Assembly (NCBI GenBank): GCA_949282255.1
Contig: CASDPA010000001.1
Location: 124,001 to 188,000, forward strand
Direction of reading: 5' to 3'
DNA: 64,000 nucleotides
From: an uncultured Spirochaetales bacterium
GTDB lineage: Bacteria; Spirochaetota; Spirochaetia; Sphaerochaetales; Sphaerochaetaceae
In this document: piece after piece, positions 43,246-50,991 of the stretch
How positions within the stretch are numbered: position 1 is the first letter of the stretch
Layout: the number at the start of each line of letters is the position of its first letter
Notes under the pieces: generated by a model
The model's database searches: none
What the model was told of the DNA's origin: nothing
The model's input: the letters and a program-made list of their open reading frames with translations, nothing else
Program-made: the position numbers and the translations under genes

Positions 43246-44148
43246 TCAATCCAAAGGATCCTTGCTGGTAAGTTTGTTAACGACAAGGGCCAAACCATAA
43301 GCAAAGACAAAGAGTATACTTCCGATAGCCATTGCATATCCGAAGTTTCCCGCGCTCCTCTGATTCGCCATATATACCAAGAGCACATTGCTTGCACCGT
43401 CGGGTGCACCATTCGTCATAGCCTTTACAAAAAGGAAACTCATGTTGATCGTGCTTATTATGAAGAATGTCAAAGTAACCCTTACGACCTGCCAGGTAAG
43501 AGGAAGGGTGATATTGAAAAACTGACTGAGTTTTCCAGCCCCGTCGAGTCCCGCGGATTCATACAATTCATCGGATATGCTATCCATAGCAGCAAGGTAC
43601 ATGACCATGTAATAACCTATCGCCTGCCACATCATTGCAATTGCGATCGCATTCACAACCGAATCCGGATTTCCAAGAACGCCTGTATATTCCTTCCCGA
43701 AAAGCTTCATGATAGGAGTCAGAATTCCATAATCGGCACTGTAAAGCATATAGAAAATTGAAGAGATTACAACGATCGAAAGGATGTTCGGTATATAAAA
43801 GACAATCCTGAAAAAACTTTTTCCTTTTATTTTGCTTTTCGCCAACATGCTTGCAAACAAAATCGCAAGAATGAAGGTGACTATTGTCACTACTATGATC
43901 AGATAAACCGTATTGCCGAATGCCGGCCAGAAATTCGAATCATCGGTAAACAATATCTTGTAATTCTGAATCCCATAAAATGTTTTCTGTCCCAACAGGC
44001 CATTCCATTTCACAAAAGAAAGGGCAAACATATTCACTATGGGATAAAGCACAAAAATTGCATATAAAAGAAATGTCGGAATCGTACAAATGGCTATAAA
44101 CCGTTTTGTCGCTCCGTTCATCTTCTTCTTTTTAATAATACTATCCAT
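43246..44148 (-). CDS. CUT1 ABC transporter permease (MalF-like) for galacto-N-biose
   Basis: A 300-residue inner-membrane permease. The first segment is FIAICTIPTFLLYAIFVLYP, and the EAA loop appears as LYESAGLDGAGKLSQFFNIT near residue 200. The end lacks the usual charged tail, finishing NKLTSKDPLD. AAGGCGG precedes the ATG. It stands between the binding-protein gene and the second permease. As in the other sugar operon, no ATPase gene is present, implying a shared MsmX-type ATPase elsewhere. Confidence 0.93.
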   Translation of the reverse strand: MDSIIKKKKMNGATKRFIAICTIPTFLLYAIFVLYPIVNMFALSFVKWNGLLGQKTFYGIQNYKILFTDDSNFWPAFGNTVYLIIVVTIVTFILAILFASMLAKSKIKGKSFFRIVFYIPNILSIVVISSIFYMLYSADYGILTPIMKLFGKEYTGVLGNPDSVVNAIAIAMMWQAIGYYMVMYLAAMDSISDELYESAGLDGAGKLSQFFNITLPLTWQVVRVTLTFFIISTINMSFLFVKAMTNGAPDGASNVLLVYMANQRSAGNFGYAMAIGSILFVFAYGLALVVNKLTSKDPLD

Positions 44149-44170
44149 AATACCGCCTTATGATTAATTA

Positions 44171-44192
44171 AGCTCCGCCGTAAGACGGAGCT
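44171..44192 (-). terminator. Stem-loop between binding protein and permease genes
   Basis: AGCTCCG and CGGAGCT form a seven-bp stem on the minus strand after the binding-protein stop. Only a weak T-rich tail (CTTAATTAAT) follows, so partial termination or mRNA stabilisation is more likely than full stop. Confidence 0.65.
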
Positions 44193-44214
44193 TTACCGCT
44201 ACTTGAGAACAATA

Positions 44215-45597
44215 TCAGAGACTGGCCTTAAGCTTGGCGCTGTCGGATGCAAGCTGGTCGATCCAATCCTGTACGCTCTTTGAACCATTCATCACGCTGT
44301 CCATTGTGAAACAGTAGGTCTGCTTCCAGTCGACACCTTCCGCACTGGCGGCGAGGAAGGAACCAACAAGAACTTTTGCCGATCCATCGTAATATCCGGC
44401 ATAACCGGCGACCGCACCTGCGTTCATACCGTTATCGACTGCGATCTTATCATAGCCCTTTGCGGGGACGAATGCACCGTTACCGTATTTTGCAATTATG
44501 GCAAGGCCTTCGTCTGAATACATGAAGAGGATGAAATCTTCTGCAAGTTCGGGTACTTTTGTATTGGCGTTGATCCAAATCTGCTCAACATTGACTGTAC
44601 CGTATCTCTCCCCTCCGTTGCTGAATGCGAGGAAAGGTGCCGATCCCCAATTGAATCCTGCAGGAGTGGTATCGGCCATCTCACCTTTCACCCAATCACC
44701 GTTTGTCATGAAAAGGGCCTTACCGTCGATGACTGCCTGCTGATTGTTTCTAAACCCATCGGTATTTGCGTTGCCTACGGTTGTCGGAAGAATATAATCC
44801 TTGATCCTTCCAAGATATTCGAATACCCTTTCAACTTCAGGATCGTTCCAAATCGGCTCATACGCAAAAGCTTCCTGCACTACTGCTTCTCCTGCACTTG
44901 CAGCAATTGAGGCGGGAATCAAAGTATCAAGATATCCAGCCGTCGGATAGGTGAAAAGATAAGGAGTATCCGGATTGGTCTTCCTTTCTTCGTTAAGAAT
45001 ATCGCCCAATGCGAAGAACTCATCCCAAGTGGAAGGCATCTCATATTTTCCATCCGTTTTCGCATCTTCGACACCATTTCCATTATTCTCATAGAAAAGG
45101 TCGGCATTGAAGAAAAGACCGTTAGAAGAGAAGAAAAGAGGAAGCATGTAATTGGTGTCATCACCAGGATAAGGATTGGTTACGCCGTTGCCCATGATGG
45201 AAGAGAGGATCTTATCTCCAAGCGTCACATCGGAATTATAAACATTCTTTCCAAGAAGACCGGTAAGATCTCTAAGCGCATGAGAAGAGATCATTGCTTC
45301 TGTAAGCTGAGCCTCTCTGCCGGTAGCAAGGTACACCACATCCGGACCTGCGCCTGCCTGTATCTGCGGCATAATCGTATTCTCGACCTGAGCTTCGATT
45401 GTAAGCTGAACATCAACTCCGGGATGGGAAGCCTCAAAAGCCTTCTCAAGCTCCTTCCAATATTCTTCACCATATGCGCCCCTAAGTCCTGCAACTTTGA
45501 GAACTTGAGTTCCGCTCTCGCTGGATCCGCCGGCAAAAACCATGCTCGCGGCAACGAGAAGGATTAGAGCAACTGAAATAAATTTCCTGATTTTCAT
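44215..45597 (-). CDS. CUT1 ABC transporter substrate-binding protein for galacto-N-biose
   Basis: A 460-residue secreted binding protein. Signal peptide MKIRKFISVALILLVAASMVFA is followed by GGSSESG, with no lipobox. The mature part has LKVAGLRGAYGEEYWKELEK, GAGPDVVYLATGREAQL and ALFMTNGDWVKGEM of the SBP_bac_1 fold. Of two adjacent ATGs, the second lies six bases from GGAGG and is preferred. The operon order with two permeases and GH112 indicates galacto-N-biose or lacto-N-biose binding. It is divergent from the AraC-type regulator. Confidence 0.92.
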   Translation of the reverse strand: MKIRKFISVALILLVAASMVFAGGSSESGTQVLKVAGLRGAYGEEYWKELEKAFEASHPGVDVQLTIEAQVENTIMPQIQAGAGPDVVYLATGREAQLTEAMISSHALRDLTGLLGKNVYNSDVTLGDKILSSIMGNGVTNPYPGDDTNYMLPLFFSSNGLFFNADLFYENNGNGVEDAKTDGKYEMPSTWDEFFALGDILNEERKTNPDTPYLFTYPTAGYLDTLIPASIAASAGEAVVQEAFAYEPIWNDPEVERVFEYLGRIKDYILPTTVGNANTDGFRNNQQAVIDGKALFMTNGDWVKGEMADTTPAGFNWGSAPFLAFSNGGERYGTVNVEQIWINANTKVPELAEDFILFMYSDEGLAIIAKYGNGAFVPAKGYDKIAVDNGMNAGAVAGYAGYYDGSAKVLVGSFLAASAEGVDWKQTYCFTMDSVMNGSKSVQDWIDQLASDSAKLKASL

Positions 45598-45691
45598 CAT
45601 AAACCTCCAAGTAGGAATACAACCTACACTGTCAGTTAACTATGGTTTTTTTCTTCCAACAATCAATAAATTGCTCTCTTTTTTATATTTC

Positions 45692-45720
45692 TTGCTATTT
45701 GACCAAAAGAATCCGATAAT
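45692..45720 (+). promoter_or_regulatory. Promoter of AraC-type gene, leaderless layout
   Basis: TTGCTA (45692-45697), 17-base spacer, GATAAT (45715-45720), then six bases to ATG 45727. No ribosome-binding site exists, so the mRNA probably begins at the start codon. Confidence 0.6.
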
Positions 45721-45726
45721 TTTGAT

Positions 45727-46590
45727 ATGAGCACTACAAGATTTGAGATTTCTCGTGGAAATAAAGAATTAACGCCTGAATTCAGGTATATTACCCATGC
45801 AAAATACGGAGCCGACTGGTCAAGTGTCATGCATTCGCACGCAATAACAGAAATGCTTTATATAACAGGAGGAAAAGGAAGCGTACTTACACGTACAGGC
45901 ATATTTGATGTGAATTGCGGGGATTTTCTTATCATCCCACCACACTTCATGCACACTGAAAAATCATCACCTCAACAGCAAATGGAATATTACGTAATCG
46001 GAATAGAAAATATCTCCTATTTGGAGGAGAATATGGATGACTTCAACCCAATAGTTCCGTTAAGCAACAGCGGCGAAGCTGTGCGTTCCTGCATCGATCA
46101 GATGTACAGAGAGATACAGAAAAAAGATGAAGGCTATGAAATGATGGTGAAAAGTCTCCTCCTACATTTAACGGTACTTTTGATGCGAAGGAAAAAAATA
46201 GACATAGACATAGAAAAAACCGATTCCATAAGAAGCGACATCGCAGCTTTGAAAACATATATAGACGGCCATTACAGTGAGAATATCACGCTTGAAAAAC
46301 TTGCGAAGATGTCGTTTTTGAGCAAATATCATCTTTCAAGGGAATTCAGAAAAGAAGTGGGGACCTCTCCTATCTGCTACATGATAGAAAAGAGAATAAC
46401 CGAATCAAAAAGCTTGTTGGCCTCAACAGAAATGAGCATATCCGACATATCTTCCAGTGTCGGATTCTCCTCCTCAAGTTATTTTTCACAGCGTTTCAAA
46501 CTCATAACGGGAACAACCCCTCTTGATTTCAGGAGGGCAAGTCTCGGGGAAAAACTCTTGCCCTCGCACAAAATAGTAAATAAGCTGTAA
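45727..46590 (+). CDS. AraC family transcriptional regulator
   Basis: A 287-residue regulator. Its N-terminal cupin-like ligand domain (about 15-110) has DWSSVMHSHAITEMLYITGG and GDFLIIPPHFMHTEKS. Its C-terminal AraC DNA-binding domain (about 180-280) has ITLEKLAKMSFLSKYHLSREF and ISDISSSVGFSSSSYFSQRF. It is divergent from the galacto-N-biose transport operon and immediately upstream of the sulfatase gene, so it probably activates both in response to a sugar. The gene lacks a Shine-Dalgarno sequence and has a leaderless-type promoter. Confidence 0.93.
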   Translation: MSTTRFEISRGNKELTPEFRYITHAKYGADWSSVMHSHAITEMLYITGGKGSVLTRTGIFDVNCGDFLIIPPHFMHTEKSSPQQQMEYYVIGIENISYLEENMDDFNPIVPLSNSGEAVRSCIDQMYREIQKKDEGYEMMVKSLLLHLTVLLMRRKKIDIDIEKTDSIRSDIAALKTYIDGHYSENITLEKLAKMSFLSKYHLSREFRKEVGTSPICYMIEKRITESKSLLASTEMSISDISSSVGFSSSSYFSQRFKLITGTTPLDFRRASLGEKLLPSHKIVNKL

Positions 46591-46592
46591 TT

Positions 46593-48032
46593 ATGAAGAA
46601 AAAGCCCAACATACTGGTCATAATGGCCGATCAGTTCAGAGGAGATGCCCTTTCATGCATGGGGCATCCGGATGTGAAGACACCGTACCTCGATTCGCTG
46701 GCATCAAGGGGTGTGCTTTTCGAAAATGCCTACTCGGCCTGCCCAAGCTGCATAGCGGCACGGGCTGGTTTCCATACAGGATTGAAACCGGAAAACCATA
46801 AAAAAGTCGGTTATGAAGATGGAACAGCATGGAAATATCCACATACGATAGCTTCCGAGATTAAAAAGGCCGGTTATTATGCGCAGGCTGCCGGTAAGAT
46901 GCATGTGCATCCGTTAAGGAATCTGATAGGCTTCGATCATGTGGACCTTCACGACGGTTATCTTCATGCGGCGAGGTTTCAAAGCGTAAGCTACAAAGAA
47001 TCACAGAAAAACGCCGATGATTATTACCATTGGCTCAGATGCACTCTCGGAGCGGATGCTGATGTAACGGATACCGGATTAGAATGCAACAGCTGGATAT
47101 CCAGACCTTGGTGCTATGATGAAAAATACCATCCCACGAACTGGGTGACCGATAAAGCTGTAGATTTTTTAAGGTGGAAGGATCCTGATAAGCCGTTTTT
47201 TCTTTACACCTCATACCTGAAACCCCACCCGCCTCTCGATCCTCCTGAATATTATTACAACATGTATATGGATATGGATCTCAGGATGCCGGCCATCGGC
47301 AACTGGGAAGATGAGGGAGCATTTGTAAATTCACCGGTACTTTTCGATTCAAAGACGGGGCCGAAGGATAAATTTGAAATAAAACAGATGTTAGCTGGCT
47401 ATTATGGATTGATCACCCATCTGGATCATCAGATCGGAAAACTAATCCAGGCTCTGGTTGAAGCGGAGGAATATGATAATACGATCATAATCTTCACCGC
47501 AGACCACGGAGAGGAACTAGGAGACCACCATCTCTTTAGAAAATCACGCGCATACGAAGGATCAAGCCATATACCATTGATAATAAGCGCTCCAGAGTCA
47601 TTAATCCCCGGCATAAAAAGAGGTTCGAAATGCAAGGCCGTCGTCGAGCTGATGGATATCATGCCGACCATACTGGATCTTGCAGGAGCAAAATGCCCGG
47701 ATGTCGACGGAGTCAGCCTGAAAGATCTGCTCATTAATCCGGAGCAAAAAGTCAGGGATTATCTTCATGGTGAACATTCCTACGGTCCTCTCTCATCGCA
47801 TTGGATAGTAACCGAAAGCGATAAATACATTTGGAATTCAGATTCCGGAAAAGAAGAATATTTCAATTTGGACGTGGATCCGAGGGAAATGAACGAATGC
47901 TCGGCTTCCAACACTGCTAGAACCACGCAACTGAGAAACATCCTCATAAAAGAGTTGAAAAATAGAAAGGAGGGCTTTGTCAAGGACGGCTGTCTTATAG
48001 CAGGGGTACCCTATCCTCCATATATTAAGTAA
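46593..48032 (+). CDS. Cytoplasmic sulfatase (formylglycine type, Cys-type site)
   Basis: A 479-residue alkaline phosphatase-superfamily sulfatase without signal peptide. It begins PNILVIMADQFRGDAL with metal-binding Asp13, and the activation site is CIAAR with Cys53 as the residue expected to become formylglycine, here with Ala in place of the usual Pro. GKMHVHPLRN, HLDHQIGKLIQAL and IIFTADHGEELGDHH supply further metal and sulfate ligands. The gene begins two bases after the AraC gene and has no ribosome site, so translation is probably coupled. Next to the GH112 operon, a sulfated HexNAc or galactose of mucin is a plausible substrate. It needs an anaerobic maturase not seen here. Confidence 0.92.
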   Translation: MKKKPNILVIMADQFRGDALSCMGHPDVKTPYLDSLASRGVLFENAYSACPSCIAARAGFHTGLKPENHKKVGYEDGTAWKYPHTIASEIKKAGYYAQAAGKMHVHPLRNLIGFDHVDLHDGYLHAARFQSVSYKESQKNADDYYHWLRCTLGADADVTDTGLECNSWISRPWCYDEKYHPTNWVTDKAVDFLRWKDPDKPFFLYTSYLKPHPPLDPPEYYYNMYMDMDLRMPAIGNWEDEGAFVNSPVLFDSKTGPKDKFEIKQMLAGYYGLITHLDHQIGKLIQALVEAEEYDNTIIIFTADHGEELGDHHLFRKSRAYEGSSHIPLIISAPESLIPGIKRGSKCKAVVELMDIMPTILDLAGAKCPDVDGVSLKDLLINPEQKVRDYLHGEHSYGPLSSHWIVTESDKYIWNSDSGKEEYFNLDVDPREMNECSASNTARTTQLRNILIKELKNRKEGFVKDGCLIAGVPYPPYIK

Positions 48033-48071
48033 ATAATCCGTCGCGAAAGAAGAAATATTCCTTCATTCCTG

Positions 48072-48123
48072 ATGAATCCTTGACAAGCAGAGCAGTTTAA
48101 GTCTAAATTAGTCAAGGATTCAT
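48072..48123. repeat. 13-bp perfect inverted repeat bracketing a stable-RNA promoter
   Basis: ATGAATCCTTGAC (48072-48084) and GTCAAGGATTCAT (48111-48123) are exact inverted copies 26 bases apart. The left arm contains most of the minus-35 box and the right arm falls at the expected transcription start, so the pair acts at DNA level rather than as an RNA hairpin. Confidence 0.7.
48080..48109 (+). promoter_or_regulatory. Promoter of tRNA-Ser and 4.5S RNA
   Basis: TTGACA (48080-48085), 18-base spacer, TAAATT (48104-48109); tRNA-Ser begins 20 bases after the minus-10 box. Confidence 0.65.
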
Positions 48124-48129
48124 TCATTT

Positions 48130-48215
48130 GGAGAGATGTCCGAGTGGTCGAAGGTGCACGATTGGAAGTCGTGTATGGTCAAAAGCCATCGGGGGTTCGA
48201 ATCCCCCTCTCTCCG
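48130..48215 (+). tRNA. tRNA-Ser (anticodon GGA)
   Basis: Acceptor GGAGAGA pairs with TCTCTCC, discriminator G. The anticodon stem CACGA/TCGTG encloses TTGGAAG, giving GGA. It has a class II variable arm and T-loop GTTCGAATC. Only four bases separate it from the 4.5S RNA, so both come from one transcript. Confidence 0.96.
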
Positions 48216-48219
48216 TTTT

Positions 48220-48329
48220 CCAGCAACAGATCCCAGGCTATATGAGCCGCCCAACCCCGTCAGGATCGGAAGGTAGCAGCGGTAAGTGGATTTCATATGA
48301 GACCCGGACCATTTGTTGCTGGTTTTTTT
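48220..48329 (+). ncRNA. ffs: Signal recognition particle RNA (4.5S type) with terminator
   Basis: CCAGCAACA (48220-48228) and TGTTGCTGG (48314-48322) close a single long hairpin. Near its tip lies GTCAGGATCGGAAGGTAGCA, the highly conserved Ffh-binding domain with GGAA tetraloop and asymmetric bulge (AGCAG). Length is about 103 bases, the short bacterial form without an Alu domain. Seven T residues follow and end the transcript. It works with Ffh and FtsY in targeting membrane proteins. The dnaX gene follows. Confidence 0.95.
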
Positions 48330-48459
48330 CAGCAGTAACACTTTCATAAAAAGAAAAGGAAGCATCACCTGTTACAGCCGATTCTTTAAGCAAATATCCG
48401 ATATGAGGAAGAATTCCAACCTGATTATGTGTTATTATAGTCTCACAACCGGAGGATAA

Positions 48460-50181
48460 ATGGCATACGAGGTAACAGCAACAAGGAAAAGGCCACAGGA
48501 TTTCAATGCCCTGATAGGACAGGAGTTCGTGGTATCGACGCTCGAAAACGCCATCAAGGAAAACAGGATCGCACACGCATATCTGTTTTCCGGTCCGAGA
48601 GGTGTCGGAAAAACAAGCTCGGCAAGGCTTTTGGCAAAATCCTTGAATTGTCAAGAAGGACTAAGTGCACATCCGTGCGGGAAATGTTCATCCTGCCTGG
48701 AAATAGCAAAAGGTTCAAGTGTGGACGTCATAGAGATTGACGGAGCATCAAACAATGGTGTGGACGCAGTCAGGGCAATCAGGGAGGAAGTGACATTTCC
48801 ACCTCAATCATCAAGATATAAGATATATATCATCGACGAGGTGCACATGCTGAGCATAAACGCATTCAATGCCCTTCTGAAAACCATAGAGGAACCTCCA
48901 GAATATGTGATTTTCATTTTTGCCACCACTGAGCTTCAAAAGGTTCCCCAGACAATCCGTTCAAGATGCCAGCAATTCCATTTCCAGCTCATAAGCCAGG
49001 AAAACATTGTCAAATGCCTTAAAAGTGCCGCCGAGGATCTCAATATCAAGGCCGATGAGGATGCGCTTTATTGGATGGCCAGGGAAGGAGCTGGGTCGAT
49101 GAGGGATTCATACACACTGTTCGATCAGGTGGCGGCTTTTTCCTCCGATCACATAACTCTTGCAAAAATCAGAGAGAAGCTGGGAGTGGCGAGTGCCGAA
49201 CAGATATCAGGTATTCTATCTTTCTGCCTGGCAGGAGATGCTTTAGGGGCCATAAACGAACTCGAGCGGATGTTCGTCTCAGGAACAGGGGAAATGCAGC
49301 TGGTGAAAGACTTCACATCATATATACGTTCCCTTCTTTTTTACAAGCAGGGTATAAGACGTGCAGAGGTTCTTTCCTACGCAAAGCAGGATATGCCGGA
49401 TGAACTGATCGATGGATTCACCAAAGATCAGCTGGAAACCATGATGAGGGCTTTCCTCGACCTATACAGGGATATGCGTTTTTCTTTGAACCCCAAATTC
49501 GAGATTGAACTGTTGATATCCCGGCTGTGCTCCATAAGATATCTGAGCACCCCTATATCCATCGTTGAAAAGCTTGAACAGATACGAGAAGGCATCAAGA
49601 AAGGCAAACTGGAAATAAAAACGCAGAAGGTTCCTTTGGCTCCGGTTTCCATCCAACAGGATGCGGAAATAAAAAAAAACGTTCCGATAACTGAAAATGG
49701 AGAGAAAAAAAAGGAGATGGCGCCTCCATCCTCCCCTGCCGAGCTCATGAAACCGGCTGTCGATGATACGACATTACACAAGCTTGCAAGCAGGCTCAGG
49801 GAAAAAGGACTGCCATTTGAAGCGAGACTGATTGCAAGTTCAATAAAAAGTTATGTATTTTCAAATCCGAAACTGGAACTTGTGATCGAATCCCAGAGGG
49901 CTTACGATGCGATAAACATGAAAAAAGGGGATATTGAAGCCGCATTGGAGGAAATTGCAGGCACAAAGATATTCCTTTCAACAACGCTCTTTGTCAAAGA
50001 AGCGATAAAATATTCAAAAGAAATAGAACTCATTCTTAAGACGTTCAAAAACGCCGAGGTCGGCGAATTGAAGCAGGAGGTGGTTACCCATGAACATAAA
50101 CCCGTTCGAACTGATGAAACAATTGGGCTCAATAGAGAGTCATATGAAAACGATGAAGGAGGACTTGGCGAAACTGACTAG
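48460..50181 (+). CDS. dnaX: DNA polymerase III subunit tau (and gamma by frameshifting)
   Basis: Clamp-loader ATPase, 573 residues as tau. Domain I has Walker A GPRGVGKTSSA near residue 45, a zinc module with Cys in LNCQEGLSAHPCGKCSSC, Walker B YIIDEVHML and the SRC motif IRSRCQQFHF near 170. Domain III for oligomerisation ends near 370; a low-complexity Lys/Pro linker and a C-terminal domain follow. In the linker two heptamers, A-AAA-AAC (49674-49680) and A-AAA-AAG (49707-49713), allow slippage to short minus-1 ends, giving gamma forms of about 411 or 435 residues. ybaB begins inside its 3-prime end. Confidence 0.96.
   Translation: MAYEVTATRKRPQDFNALIGQEFVVSTLENAIKENRIAHAYLFSGPRGVGKTSSARLLAKSLNCQEGLSAHPCGKCSSCLEIAKGSSVDVIEIDGASNNGVDAVRAIREEVTFPPQSSRYKIYIIDEVHMLSINAFNALLKTIEEPPEYVIFIFATTELQKVPQTIRSRCQQFHFQLISQENIVKCLKSAAEDLNIKADEDALYWMAREGAGSMRDSYTLFDQVAAFSSDHITLAKIREKLGVASAEQISGILSFCLAGDALGAINELERMFVSGTGEMQLVKDFTSYIRSLLFYKQGIRRAEVLSYAKQDMPDELIDGFTKDQLETMMRAFLDLYRDMRFSLNPKFEIELLISRLCSIRYLSTPISIVEKLEQIREGIKKGKLEIKTQKVPLAPVSIQQDAEIKKNVPITENGEKKKEMAPPSSPAELMKPAVDDTTLHKLASRLREKGLPFEARLIASSIKSYVFSNPKLELVIESQRAYDAINMKKGDIEAALEEIAGTKIFLSTTLFVKEAIKYSKEIELILKTFKNAEVGELKQEVVTHEHKPVRTDETIGLNRESYENDEGGLGETD
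49671..49694 (+). promoter_or_regulatory. First dnaX slippery run (nine A) with minus-1 stop
   Basis: Nine consecutive A bases then C give the heptamer A-AAA-AAC in the reading frame. After a minus-1 shift, translation reads R-S-D-N and stops at TGA 49692-49694. Nine-A runs of this sort cause transcriptional slippage in Thermus thermophilus dnaX. Confidence 0.6.
49697..49766 (+). promoter_or_regulatory. Second dnaX frameshift signal (A-AAA-AAG with hairpin)
   Basis: GGAGAG is followed by eight A and G, giving heptamer A-AAA-AAG as in Escherichia coli dnaX. Directly after it, GGAGATGG can pair with CCATCCTCC (one bulge). The minus-1 frame encodes 17 more residues and stops at TGA 49764-49766. 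Confidence 0.65.
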
Positions 50182-50404
50182 TACCGGCAGCAGCGGTGCA
50201 GGTCTTGTTGAAGTCACTGTCAACGGAGAATACAAGGTTGTCAAGCTGACAATCAACCCTGTGATCATCGATAAAAACGAGCAGAGCACTTTGGAGGTGC
50301 TCATCCAAAGCGCCTTTAATGATGCCACACAGAAACTGAAGGACATCATTGAGGATTATACCAGACGGAAACTTGCGCAAGCAGGCATCGGGGAAAAGAA
50401 ATGA
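50090..50404 (+). CDS. YbaB/EbfC family nucleoid-associated protein
   Basis: A small (104-residue) DNA-binding protein of the YbaB/EbfC family, which forms tweezer-shaped dimers on the nucleoid. It starts MNINPFELMKQLGSIESHM and has the family core GLVEVTVNGEYKVVKLTINP and LIQSAFNDATQKL. AGGAGGTGG lies before the ATG, inside dnaX: the first 92 bases overlap the dnaX 3-prime end in another frame. It overlaps recR by four bases. dnaX, ybaB and recR are together in many bacteria. Confidence 0.93.
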   Translation: MNINPFELMKQLGSIESHMKTMKEDLAKLTSTGSSGAGLVEVTVNGEYKVVKLTINPVIIDKNEQSTLEVLIQSAFNDATQKLKDIIEDYTRRKLAQAGIGEKK

Positions 50405-50991
50405 ATGCGATTGAGGATCTTGCACGTCTTTTGAAAAAGCTGCCAGGCATGGGTGAGAAATCGGCCTTGAGGCTTTCATATCATCTGATCAAGACCGAAC
50501 CGTCGTTCAACAAAGCTTTAGGGGAAAAGATTGCTACGCTGCAGGATAACATTCACCCCTGCCCCATATGCGGCAGCTATACCGAAGACGACATATGCCA
50601 ATTCTGCTCCTCCGCAGAAAGGGATCGCAGCCAGTTATGCATTGTCGAGCAGGCGCAGGATGTTGTATCTATAAACCAGGCAGGCATATACAACGGGCTT
50701 TTCCATGTCCTGGGAGGGGCGATAAATCCATTAAATGGAATCGGTCCTGCACAGCTGAACTTCAAAGCGCTGGCAAAAAGAATAGAAGAAGGGGATTTTA
50801 AAGAAATCATAATCGCAACAAACCCAACAGAAGAAGGGGACACCACTGCCCTTTATATCAAGCAGATACTCAGGGATAGGACAGATATCACGATCTCCAG
50901 GCTTGCATCAGGCCTACCTATTGGAGGTGATCTGGGTTATGTGGATAAGACGACACTGGCACGATCACTAAGAGGAAGGGTCAAACTTTGA
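50401..50991 (+). CDS. recR: Recombination protein RecR
   Basis: A 196-residue recombination mediator that helps load RecA with RecF/RecO. It shows the helix-hairpin-helix LARLLKKLPGMGEKSALRLS, the Cys4 zinc finger HPCPICGSYTEDDICQFCSS near residue 55, and a Toprim domain with LCIVEQAQDV and IIATNPTEEGDTTALYI, ending RLASGLPIGGDLGYVDKTTL. The start overlaps the ybaB stop as ATGA. Its last 24 bases overlap, tail to tail, with the permease gene on the opposite strand. Confidence 0.97.
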   Translation: MNAIEDLARLLKKLPGMGEKSALRLSYHLIKTEPSFNKALGEKIATLQDNIHPCPICGSYTEDDICQFCSSAERDRSQLCIVEQAQDVVSINQAGIYNGLFHVLGGAINPLNGIGPAQLNFKALAKRIEEGDFKEIIIATNPTEEGDTTALYIKQILRDRTDITISRLASGLPIGGDLGYVDKTTLARSLRGRVKL

